64,000 nucleotides of DNA from Syngnathus acus (taxonomy: Eukaryota; Chordata; Actinopteri; Syngnathiformes; Syngnathidae): positions 1,789,500-1,853,499 of the forward strand of contig NC_051098.1 of the NCBI RefSeq assembly GCF_901709675.1, written 5' to 3'. Shown one piece after another: positions 40,639 to 50,313 of the stretch. The notes beneath the pieces are model-generated. The model ran no database searches and had not been told where the DNA came from. It worked only from the letters and a program-made list of their open reading frames with translations. Every line of letters begins with the position of its first letter. The first letter of the stretch is position 1. A program made the translations under genes and the position numbers.

Positions 40639-41690
40639 CCTGCCCATTGGATTGGGAGTGGAACCCCGTGGTGAGGCTGGCCGTAGCCCCCAGGAGGCAA
40701 CAGAACTCTGCCCAGAAGGCTGAGGCAAATTGAGGCCCGCGATCGGAGACCACCTTGGAGTTGGGAAGGATGGTTTCGCTCATTCTTCAACTCCTTCACT
40801 CCAGGTAATGCTCGTGACAGGTCGTCAGCCTTGGCATTGTGGGAACCCGGTCTTTAGTTGCAGGTGAAATAAAACCGGCCAACGGACAGAGACCACCAAG
40901 CCTGATGTAAATTTAGTCTCTTGGCTGTCCTCAGGTAGTCCAGGTTGCGGTGATCAGTCCAGACAATAAAAGGGGTTGCTGCACCTTCTAGCCAGTGCCG
41001 CCACTCCTCCAGGGACGGCTTTACAGAGAAGCTCGCCGTTGCCGATGTCGTAGTTGCCCTCTGGAGGTGCATGATCAAAAGGCGCATGAATGGAGCTATT
41101 TGTCCTGACTGCAGCGCTGGGATAGCACTGCTCCTACTCCCACATCCGAGGCATCCACCACTACAACAAACTGCCTCTCGTGGATGGACATCTTGAGGAT
41201 TGCCGCGGAAGTGAACCTCCTCTTCAACTCTCGGAATGTCTGGTCAGCCTCACCGGTCCACCGGAATGGAGAGGCGGGGCTGTTGAGGGCGGTGAGCGGC
41301 CACAAATTAATCGGCAGTAGAAGTTGGCAAAGCCCAGAAACTGTAGCAGCTTCTTGTGTGTCTCCGGTACCGGCCAAGACGTGACAGCTCTCACCTTGTC
41401 CGGGTCCATTTCGACCAAGCCTTCGTGCATGATGTACCCCGCGAACTCGACTGAAGATGCGTGGAACTTACATTTCTCCACCTTGACATACAGGGAGTTT
41501 TCCAGCAGGCGACGCAGCACCGCCCGAACATGATCGACATGCTCCGTGAGTGTGCGGGAGTAAATCAGAATGCCATCAAGATAGACAAACACGAAGTCGT
41601 TTAACATGTCCCGGAGCACGTTGTTCACCAACGCCTGGAACACAGCAGGAGTGTTGGTGAGATTGAACAGCACCACTTTGTTCGCAAGTT
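40639..41690 (-). pseudogene. Gypsy RT, RNase H and integrase core, broken
   Basis: Minus strand. RT fragment (41676-41224) has [20 protein letters not shown], then [14 protein letters not shown], where the catalytic YLDD reads YLDG (second Asp lost), and [12 protein letters not shown]. RNase H follows in other frames ([35 protein letters not shown]). After a deletion the integrase core resumes with [16 protein letters not shown] and SQSNGQAEH at the hAT-A junction. Inactive. Confidence 0.85.
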
Positions 41691-42029
41691 ACGTATGTGC
41701 ATGTATGTTGCATGATCTTGGGGTGTTATACTTCAGATTCATGCTGTGTGTAGCTTGTTTCTGTACTATTCCTATCGTAGGGAACCCAATGATGAGGTGT
41801 ACATTTTATAATGCATTTGCATGTAGGAATGTACGTATTATATCAGGTCAATATGAAGTGTCCCGAATATGATAGAACTGCTGTTTCCTGCAAGGATACG
41901 GCCCGTGTTGAATGCAATGAGTGGTACCCAGTGCTGTGATGTGTGAGCGTGATGATTACAAATTAAAATCTACCAGTAACCCATATCCTTAGTCTGCTTG
42001 TCTTCAGGATATGGATATGGGTTACTTGA
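41691..42029. other. Unassigned sequence
   Basis: Nothing recognised. A CCATATCC...GGATATGG inverted pair (41979-42020) lies just before the Tc1 piece. Confidence 0.4.
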
Positions 42030-42838
42030 ACCATGTCCTGTGGGCTGATGACCAAGATAAACATATTTGGTTCAGATGGTGTCCAGCGTGTGTGGCGGCA
42101 ACCAGGTGAAGAGTACAAAGACAAGTGTGTCTTGCATGCAAGTCAAGCATGGTGGTGGGAGTGTCATGGTCTGGGGATGTATGAGTGCTGCTGGCACTGG
42201 GGAGCTACAATTCATTGAGGGAACAATGAATGCCAACATGTTCTGTGGAATACTGAAGCAGAGCATGATAAACTGGGCCGCGGAGCAGCTTTCCAACACG
42301 ATAACGACCCCAAACACACCTCCAAGACGACCACTGCCTTCCTAAAGAAGCTGAGGGTGAAGGTGATGGACTGGCCAAGCATGTCCCCAGACCTAAACCC
42401 TATTGAACATCTGTGGGGCATCCTCAAACGGAAGGTGGAGGAGTGCAAGGTCTCCAACATCCACCAGCTCCGTGATGTCATCATGGAAGAGTGGAAGAGG
42501 ATTCCAGCGACGACCTGTGAAGCTCTGGTGAACTCCATGCCTAAAAGGGTTACAGCGGTGCTGGAAAATAATGGTGGCCACACAAATCATTGACATTTGG
42601 GTCCAATTTTGACATTTTCAGTTGGGGTGTACTCACTTTTGTTGCCAGCATTTTACACATTCGTTGTTGTATCTTGAGTTACTTTGAAGTAACAATACAT
42701 TTACTTTGCTATCCAAGCTCTACAGTGACTACTTAACATTGTCTCAAAATGTCATTTCTTCAGTGTTGTCCCATGACAAAATATAATTAAAACATTGCAG
42801 AAATGAGAGGGATGTACTCACTTTTGTGAGATACTGTA
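42030..42838 (+). pseudogene. Tc1-like element, 5' truncated, transposase broken
   Basis: Transposase pieces in two frames: CMQVKHGGGSVMVWGCMSAA, NDPKHTSKTT (second catalytic Asp region) and MDWPSMSPDLNPIEHLWGIL (third acidic residue), ending VLENNGGHTNH. A small deletion shifts the frame before NDPKH. The right terminal repeat is present at about 42800-42838 (GTACTCACTTTTGTGAGATA); the left one and the DNA-binding part are missing. Confidence 0.85.
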
Positions 42839-43059
42839 AATGAATGCGATGACTAATGTAACATTAGTAGCACTGGAGCCTAATGTGGTCTAATGCAGGA
42901 GGTATATTAATTTTAGTGTGAAGGCAGTGAATTGAGTCAGCTAGTGTAAGTTTAGGGTTTATAAATGCACAGCCATGAACCTACTATATGATTTTGACAT
43001 TTAACCTTGGTAATATCAATTAACTAATTACTATTTGTCGTCTTTTTCAGTAAATCATC
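42839..43059. other. Unassigned sequence
   Basis: Nothing recognised. Confidence 0.4.
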
Positions 43060-43603
43060 ACAGTTTCATATGGACAAATATGTGCACAAAGCCCCATCAT
43101 GTACCCCTGAGGAAGCAGCTGAGTTGACTAACAGCATTTTAAACATGATGGTCACAGACCTGCGCCCATTGAGCACGGTGGGGGATGGCGGCTTTAAAGC
43201 CAAGATTTCCACTTTTCATCCCAATTACGAGCTTCCATAAAGAACCTTCTTTACAAAACAGATGGAGAGAAAATATGAAGGCATCAAAGGCAAGCCCTGT
43301 ATGAGACTGACAGCCTTGCACTCACAACAGATATGTGGACGAGCGTATTAACAGAGACGTATATGGCGGTAACAGGCCACTATCGAGGAAAGACATGTAA
43401 TATGGTGTCCCACTGCCTGACACATGGCTGCAAATATTGCAGAGTGGATCGATAATCTAATCAGATTTTGAGGAGACTCTTGAAGCATATGAGTCTGACT
43501 TCAGCCTTGATGATGATGAGCTACTGGTAGCAATAGCAAGAGAATCAAAAGAACCTTGATGTTGAAATTCACAACATACTACATGCAGACAGAGACACTG
43601 AGG
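43060..43603 (+). pseudogene. hAT transposase remnant (ZBED-like)
   Basis: Broken frames give LTNSILNMMVTDLRPLSTV, FKAKISTFHPNYELP, MERKYEGIKGKP, and ETYMAVTGHYRGKT-like text, matching in order the catalytic part of ZBED1-like hAT transposases. Several stops. Its continuation appears beyond the two hAT insertions at 45362-45420. A terminal structure was not found. Confidence 0.6.
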
Positions 43604-43611
43604 TCCTAGAT

Positions 43612-44517
43612 CAGGGGTCACCAACACGGTACCCGCGGGCACCAGGGTGCCCGCGAGGACCGCGTGAGTCGCCCGCAGGGCTTTTCTAAAATCAGTTCAA
43701 ATAGCAGCACTTATCAGTGAGCTGCATCTATTTATTTTATTTTTGCTATTCTTGTTTAAATCACACTAACAGGTGAACTGGAAATGACAATTAATAATAA
43801 CACATAGTTAAACACATAGTCACTCTGGAATGAGCTACCAATCCATATCCGATCCATATCTTCACAGGTTGCTTTTAGAAAGCACCTGAAACACCACCTT
43901 CTCCACTCATGATCCTACCAGTCCAAAATTACTCCACCGCACTCAGCTGATCCTTACTAAGAACATCAACTTAAACCACTATTTATACCCTGATTCTTCC
44001 TTGTTTTGTTATTTTCTGTTTGCAGTTCTTCTGCTCCCTCTTAGCTATTTCTTACCTGGTGTCTTTTTGATTGCTTCAACATCGCTAAGTGTCTAATTTG
44101 TTTCTCTTGTTTCTCATTTTGTATAGTGTATTTGTTTATGTATGTATACATACACATTCGTATATATGCATATATAAATATGACGAATTAATATTTAGCT
44201 AGTTATGCTTTTGTTTATTCATTTATATATATATTTTTTTTTTTTCTTAAACACTTGAATGATATTTGATGACACAGCACTTTGTTTGTTGTGCACTTTG
44301 TTTATACAGGAGTGGAGCTCCTTACAAGCCCTAGGCTTCGTCTCCCTCCTTGCACTGTTATTTGTTATAATAATATGTGCTAAACAATAAACCAAACCAA
44401 ACCAAAGCTAAATTGAGCAAATTGACTATTTCAGAAGTGTGTGTCAAACTGGTAGCCCTTTGCCTTAATCAGTACCCAGGAAGTAGCCCTCGGTTTAAGA
44501 AAGGTTGGTGAGCCCTG
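43612..44517. mobile_element. hAT element 1 at the TCCTAGAT site
   Basis: Ends CAGGGGTCACCAAC and, reversed, CAGGGCTCACCAAC. Exact 8-bp duplications TCCTAGAT at 43604-43611 and 44518-44525. No transposase; it contains an L2 scrap (43812-44405). Confidence 0.88.
43812..44405 (+). pseudogene. L2-type LINE C-terminus and 3' UTR inside hAT 1
   Basis: Translation gives SLWNELPIHIRSISSQVAFR and KHLKHHLLHS with a stop, then a long 3' UTR ending AACAATAAACCAAACCAAAC. 5' truncated. Confidence 0.75.
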
Positions 44518-44525
44518 TCCTAGAT

Positions 44526-45361
44526 CAGTGGTCCCCAACCTTTTTTGCGCCATGCACCGGTTACGTGTCAGAAATATTTTCGCGGACCGGCCTTTATATA
44601 GATAAATAATACATTTATATAAATAAATAATACATTTATAATAAATATATAAATACGATGAAATAAAATGATACAACTGGCATAAACACAAGTATAAACA
44701 ACATAAAAATAAAACTCACCATTACATTGAATTAGTGGGAGCCAGAAACGAGCCGGTCCCATCTAGGCGTAATCGGAGACAATGACACCCGAAGTGGTTA
44801 AGGTTTGTCTTTTAATGCAGGATGCTTGGTCTCCATGTGCCGAAGCAGTTTTGAAGGCTTCATTGCCTCGTTAGCTAGCCTGTCGCCACATATTATGCCG
44901 AGAGGGCTTGGCGCGTCAGAGTCACCTGTGGCGATAAATCCATATTTTATGTAGGACTCCAGAAATTTTCTTTTAAATGCAGCTTTCCTTTTCTTAGAAG
45001 TCGTAGCCTCTTCTTCTTCCGTCTCCTCATTGGGCTTTTTTCCCTTTCCGAAGAAGCTTTCCAAACATCTCTGTTTCTTGCTCATATTTGCTTGCTTCGC
45101 GGGCTCAACTGAGGTGACATGTCACGTGACTGAGACGAGCGTCTTGACCTGAACCGACGGATGTAATTGGGAGAGAATCACCAATCAAAATAAATTCTTA
45201 TTCATTTTTGCTAGCTTTGCGAGCTCGACTGGGGAAACATGTCACCTGTATTAATTGATCGTCGATAAAAAAAAAAAAAGAATTCTGTGCGGCTTGGCGG
45301 CCCGGTACCAAGTGACTCACGGACCGGTACCGGTCCGTGGCCCGGTGGTTGAGGACCCCTG
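44526..45361 (-). mobile_element. hAT element 2 at the same TCCTAGAT site
   Basis: Ends CAGTGGTCCCCAACC and, reversed, CAGGGGTCCTCAACC. It starts directly after the right duplication of hAT 1 and is followed by a third TCCTAGAT (45362-45369). The two elements belong to different hAT families judging from their ends and interior. Confidence 0.88.
44798..45085 (-). CDS. hAT 2 transposase N-terminus, truncated
   Basis: 95 codons: MSKKQRCLESFFGKGKKP, an acidic/basic linker, KRKFLESYIKYGFIATG, then LGIICGDRLANEAMKPSKLL and RHMETKHPALKDKP, the BED-type zinc finger of hAT-derived proteins. The first finger Cys of the family seems lost (LGIIC where C-x2-C is usual). No catalytic domain follows. Confidence 0.7.
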   Translation of the reverse strand: MSKKQRCLESFFGKGKKPNEETEEEEATTSKKRKAAFKRKFLESYIKYGFIATGDSDAPSPLGIICGDRLANEAMKPSKLLRHMETKHPALKDKP

Positions 45362-45516
45362 TCCTAGATGATGATGAACCTCACCCAGGCCCTGCTCTAG
45401 TCAACCAAGAATTGTCTTGACTAGTCTAGCAGACTAGTACGTATGCCATCACATCACACTGGTGTGAAAGACAACACTCTATAACACAATTTCAACAGTA
45501 ATGGGATGTAAACTGT
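45362..45516 (+). pseudogene. Probable continuation of the ZBED-like hAT remnant
   Basis: GATGATGAACCTCACCCAGG continues the open text interrupted at 43611. Short, low information. Confidence 0.35.
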
Positions 45517-45964
45517 TAGAGTGGTGCTCACTCTAACTTATTTGCAAGAACCACACGGGAGACAGTATGCCCTTTGAACACTTGCAAGTGGAGAAATCGT
45601 TCGTCACTGTGCATACAGCGATGTTCGAACGAAGTCTGCCTTTGGTCTCCTGCAAGAGCATATTTATTGAGAACAAGCAGGCTGGGGGTGACAGTGGACA
45701 TGTTTGGTGGTTACCTCAGCAACTGGTTAATCAGTGCGGAGGGTCCCAGTTCATTGTTTTTACAAGGTCGTGGAAACCAAAACTAGTGGAGCATTTTAGA
45801 TGACTAACTAAGCAAGAATGTTTCCACACCATTTGGAAAGTTTCAACAACTGAATGGTTAAACTTTTCAGAGTCAAGGAAAGGTGAAAGGTTTAAACAAA
45901 GTTAATAATTCTAGTCTACATTCCAACATAATCATACGATCAAGTTAATTTGTCAACCCTAACA
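45517..45964 (+). repeat. Solo LTR, TGTTAG family, copy 3
   Basis: TGTTAGAGTGGTGCTCACTC to TGTCAACCCTAACA, with 5-6 bp inverted ends TGTTAG/CTAACA. It is the reverse of copies 1 and 2. The flanks AAAC/AAC(T) do not give an exact duplication unless the end is shifted by one base. Confidence 0.8.
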
Positions 45965-46344
45965 AACTATTCATCATCTGTGAACATGCATCCATATGAA
46001 CTACAATACCAATGTGAAGCAAAAGGGGTGAGCCTGGATACATTTTTCAAGGTATGAACAGCTAGGAGAAATCCCGTGCCAACTGTTTGCAAGTTGCACG
46101 AAACTACTCAATTGATACAGATTATTAACCCTAACCCTTTACTCATCTACCAAGTTGTTTTTGTTATTCTGCCATTGTAAATCGCTTTGTAACTTTTTTT
46201 TACATGCACTCGTGTTCAAACATATTCAGCCTTGTTAACTTACCACACCGGGCCAATGTTGTTAATTTGCAACATCCCAGAATGCATTGGATATAAAGGT
46301 TTTGCAAAAACTAAAGTCAGAATTGTATACTACTATTCTACATC
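45965..46344. other. Unassigned sequence
   Basis: No gene or repeat recognised. Confidence 0.4.
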
Positions 46345-46457
46345 AGTGTTTCCCAACCTTTTTTCATCCACAGCTCACTTTTTCATTGGAAAAAATCTCA
46401 AGGCACACCACCAACAAAAATCTGTTATGTGTTACACTAGCTTCGATATTAAAATTA

Positions 46458-46626
46458 CCGTAATTTTCGGACTATAAGTCGCACCGGAGTATAAGTCGCA
46501 CCAGCCATAAAATGCCCAAAAAAGTGAAAAAAACCATATATATGTATATAAATCGCTCCTGAGTATAAGTCGCACCCCCACCCAAACTATGAAAAAAAAC
46601 CGCGACTTATAGTCCGAAAATTACGG
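46458..46626. mobile_element. TA-flanked MITE, GGACTATAAGTCGC family, short copy
   Basis: 169 bp with perfect inverted ends (CCGTAATTTTCGGACTATAA and complement) and TA on both sides (46456-46457, 46627-46628). Same family as 48450-49250. Confidence 0.9.
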
Positions 46627-46697
46627 TAGTTCTATTACAATGAAAGACGTTGTGAAAGTTTTACACAAATAGTCCTATTCCTATATGTATGGAGAGT

Positions 46698-46990
46698 CCA
46701 TCCATCCATCCATCCATCCATCCATCCATCCATCCATCCATCCCTTTTCTTCCGCTTATCTGGGGTCGGGTCGCAGGAGCAGCAGCTTTAGGAGGGACTT
46801 CCAGACTTCCCTCTCCCCAGCCACTTCGTCCAGCTCATCCCGGGGGATCCCAAGGCGTTCCCAGGCCAGCTGACTCTCTCCAGCGCGTCCTGGGTCGTCC
46901 ATGGGGTCTCTTGCCAGTGGGACATGCCCGGAACACCTCCCCAGGGAGGCGTCCAGGAGGCATCCTGGTGAGATGCCCGAGCCACCTCAT
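46698..46990 (-). pseudogene. LINE ORF C-terminus (RTE-like) with ATGG tail
   Basis: In minus sense: RSQMRWLGHLTRMPPGRLPG, EVFRACPTGKRPHGRPRTRW, then a stop and (GATG)n at 46742-46698. This is the common end of a fish non-LTR element; exact clade uncertain. 5' truncated. Confidence 0.75.
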
Positions 46991-47622
46991 CTGGCTCCTC
47001 TGAACGGAGGAAAAATTTAATAATATTAAATAAATATTTTTCAAATTGTACTTCCTTTACTTTTAATAAAAGTGACAGTTTTTTTTAAAAGGTTTTTGAC
47101 AGTGTAAGGAATAAACTTTGAAAGTGATTGTGATCAAAATCCAAAAAAATCAACATGACTTCGTTCTCTGTTTTAGACTAGCTCTATAAATATTGAGACA
47201 ATAAGAACAAAGTAAAGACGCTCTCCTCTTCTGGCATAAGCTGAGTGGCTACCACAGCCGAGGTAGACGTGCTAACCAGTGCGCCACTGAGCTGCCTGTG
47301 TATTTTATGAAAAAATGAACAATCCAGGTTTTCCGGTTGAACTGCATGCTCTGATTTCCATCAGACCGCAAACGCACATAAACTGAATATGTGCCGATGC
47401 AATACAATCAGACCAACACAACATGAAATCTCAAGATTCTCCGATTCGCCACGTATGCGCGATTAACATGTGGCTGATCAAGCCTTGCGCTAACTGACCA
47501 GTGGTGTGGCGATCCTACTTACAATGCGCTCCGTAATTAATATTGGATAATTTCCCATCGCACAGCTGAACATCTCTCATGGCACACCAGTGTGCCGGGG
47601 CACAGTGGTTGGGAAACACTGC

Positions 47623-48370
47623 CCTGTAGGATGGTGGCTCCCCAAATATCTGATTTTTCCTGTGACTAAAAGTTAATTTCAGCCTGATAGGGTGCTGTAA
47701 ACCTTTGGCATCTTTGCTTCTCACCCCCACACCCATCCCTCTTTACCACATTCCTATCTATGAGATGTAATCCCAGCGCCATTTGGCAGCGCTTGGTACT
47801 GGATAATGAGTACTGTGAAAAAGTTGTAGTCCTAGTGTTTTGGGTGAAGTCCCCGCCAACAGATGCTCGCCTTGGAGCCCTGCCTCCAGGCCTGGCTTCA
47901 GAGAAGTGCCTCGTTGACCCGTGTCCAGGCAAGGGAAAACTGTGTCCATTTCTTATCATCATAAGTCTATAAGTCATGCTTTGTCTGTTTGTTTGCCATG
48001 AGTGACCCTGCCAGGGGAATAAAGCCCAAGACAACTTGGCTCCTAGGATCATGAGGACACGCAAACCCCTCCACCATGATAAGGTGACGGAGGGGATATA
48101 GTCCAACATCAACAGTAAACGATTTAGGACAAAGTACAGATCAACCACATATTTTAACAGTTAGTGGCCAAAAATGACAAGTAAATAAAGAATGTCTCTC
48201 TTGTCTGGCCTGCTTTCCTATTTTACAGCAAGTTAAAACTAACTTAAGTTTAATGACCTTTTCATGCCTGTCAAATTGGATTATCAATACACACCAGCAC
48301 CAAGAGAGACTGACATTACGTTACCTTCAAATCTGAATAAAATTGGACTGCTTGTCATAGATAAATATGT
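47623..48370 (+). mobile_element. LINE 5' leader scrap and unassigned flank
   Basis: Positions about 47860-48100 contain GCTCCTAGGATCATGAGGAC and CAAACCCCTCCACCATGATA, phrases I associate with the 5' region of fish RTE-type LINEs. The rest is unassigned. Confidence 0.4.
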
Positions 48371-49727
48371 TGTCACATGCCTGCGCCACCTGCCACTCAG
48401 TAAAATTCCCATTGACGCCAATTGTTCTCAGTCACGCCCACATGAACTACCGTACTTTTCGGACTATAAGTCGCTCCGGAGTATAAGTCGCACCAGCCAT
48501 AAAATGCCCAAAAATGTAAAAAAAAACATATATAAGTCGCTCCGGAGTATAAGTCGCATTTTGGGGGGCAATTTATTCGACAAAATCCAACACCAAGAAC
48601 AGACATGAACGAGCAACAACAGGCTAAACGATACGGTATGCTAACGCGACAAACACAAACGAGGAGCTGAGAACGGGCCTGACGTAACATTCAGTTATTT
48701 AAAAAAACTATTACATAAATAACACGTTTATAAAACCATCTGTGTCACTCCAATTCATTAAATCCATCGATCGTCCTTTGTCAACAATGCCGTGTGCCGC
48801 GCCGCAGTTCAAATTATTCCACAGGCCCATACAACGATATATAAACTATATTTTAAATAACTATCACATAAACAACAATATTATCAAACAATTTGTGTCA
48901 CTCCAAATCATTAAATCCATCGATCAAATTTCTCGTCCTTTATGTCATCCTGGTGACAGAGGACATGTCCAGAGGATATGGCGCTTTAAAGTGTTAATTA
49001 CTTTATTTGATTTTTTCTCTCTATTTTTCATGTTTTGAATATGTTCAAGATAAAGATATCAAAGCATGTGAAGTGATCAACTATACTAAAAATAACATGG
49101 GAAGTGGTCAACTATACTTGTAAGTAAGTGATGTGTTAATGATCAAGTAAAAATTTGTGAAAAAAAACATATATAAGTCGCTCCTGAGTATAAGTCGCCC
49201 CCCCACCCAAACTATGAAAAAAAACGCGACTTATAGTCCGAAAATTACGGTAATCACCAGCACCCATTCCCGCTTGTTAGAGGGCGTTATTTAAACCCTG
49301 TGCTCCCTGCTATCAATTTCAGTTTGTCCGTGTGCTCACTGTGTCCTTTCCGACTGAACCCCGGTGCCAACTTTGTCTGTGCTTTGACCTGATTAGCCCT
49401 AAACGCCGCCCATCCTGACCAACTGTTTGCCCCCGACCACGTTTTGAACGCCGCCCGTCCTGACCAACTGCTTGCCCCCGACCATGCTTACACGCTGCGT
49501 CCCAATGCACCTGCTCTTCTCAGTGTCAGATTGCTTCCAGTGGCCAGCCGGCTTGTCCTCTCACGACCAGCTACCGACCGAGGCAGCTTTCCAGTCAGCC
49601 GTGGGCCGCCAATCACCCACCCACTCGCTCCAGTCCGGCCAACCACTCAGCCATCCACTTCCCCTTCCCCTACTTTCAATAAAGTCTGTGTCGTGCTGCA
49701 GTTGGTTGTTCTGCCCGGTTCGTCACA
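48371..49727 (+). repeat. Solo LTR of Gypsy type, split by a MITE
   Basis: Starts TGTCACATGCC and ends GTTCGTCACA. AATAAA-like CAATAAAGTC lies at about 49678. It has about 2.5 tandem copies of a 45-bp unit (GCCGCCCGTCCTGACCAACT, 49395-49490) like the LTR at 59711. Left flank TATGT; the right flank, once the MITE at 49730 is ignored, is TAAGT, a near duplicate. Confidence 0.65.
48450..49250. mobile_element. TA-flanked MITE, GGACTATAAGTCGC family, long copy
   Basis: 801 bp. Ends CCGTACTTTTCGGACTATAA and, reversed, CCGTAATTTTCGGACTATAA; TA at 48448-48449 and 49251-49252. Both subterminal regions carry GGAGTATAAGTCGC repeats. The middle 550 bp are absent from the short copy, have no ORF and may be foreign. 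Confidence 0.88.
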
Positions 49728-49729
49728 TA

Positions 49730-50313
49730 CCGTATTTATTCTAATTATCGCCCAGGACGATAATTAGCAAAGTTTTATGTCCAACAGGGGGGTGGGCGAT
49801 TAATAGAGAACACTTTATGTCCGATCACCAAGGGGCACTGAAATGGGCGATAATATGTATATTTTCTAGTAAATATATTTATATATTTACTAGAACAGGG
49901 GCTGTTTTGATCTACCTGTAACAGCGGGGTGTGTCAATTGACGCTCCATCGATGCGACATGTTACCGTCGCACATCACATGTTGCGCACATCATGTTATC
50001 GTGATCGTCTTGTTCGAGCACACGCCCCGATAACGAAATTGTGTGAGGAAATTGTAGCGGAGTGACGAGTGTAATTGTATCATAGTTTATGGAGAAAAAC
50101 AATTTAAAAGGGACATTCGATGTGCTGTCAAATCAGTCATATTTAAACTTGCGCAATGACGTCGGCATGCGGTCGCGGAGGAAAACGTAAGTTTTGGGGG
50201 GAATTTTTAGCAGCATGGGCGATAATTAGAGGTATCAATGTTTTTTATTTATGTCATCGCTAGCACACACTGGGCGATTATTAGAATATGGGCGATAATT
50301 AGAATAAATACGG
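49730..50313. mobile_element. TA-flanked MITE, AATTATCGCCC family
   Basis: 584 bp with about 24-bp perfect inverted ends (CCGTATTTATTCTAATTATC and complement) and TA at 49728-49729 and 50314-50315. Further GGGCGAT(A)ATTAG words lie inside both ends. No ORF. Confidence 0.92.

Larger units (their letters stand above)
31257..41690 (-). mobile_element. Decayed Gypsy element hosting a deep nest
   Basis: Minus-strand order: RT and RNase H (41690-40840), integrase core (about 40770-40639), interruption by hAT-A (40630-33085), integrase remainder (33084-32679), interruption by a solo LTR (32678-32228), chromodomain end (32227-31845) and 3' LTR. The 5' part, including gag, protease and 5' LTR, is absent. 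The whole accounts for about one sixth of the window. Confidence 0.8.
46345..47622. mobile_element. hAT element 3 (CAGTGTTTCCCAACC ends)
   Basis: Ends CAGTGTTTCCCAACCTTTTT and, reversed, CAGTGTTTCCCAACCAC. The 8-bp flanks (TTCTACAT and CCCTGTAG) do not match, so the duplication is decayed or rearranged. It contains a MITE, a CATC microsatellite and a LINE scrap. No transposase. Confidence 0.7.

Noticed and set aside
46345-47622. 8-bp target duplication for hAT element 3
   Set aside because: The flanks TTCTACAT and CCCTGTAG do not match well enough.
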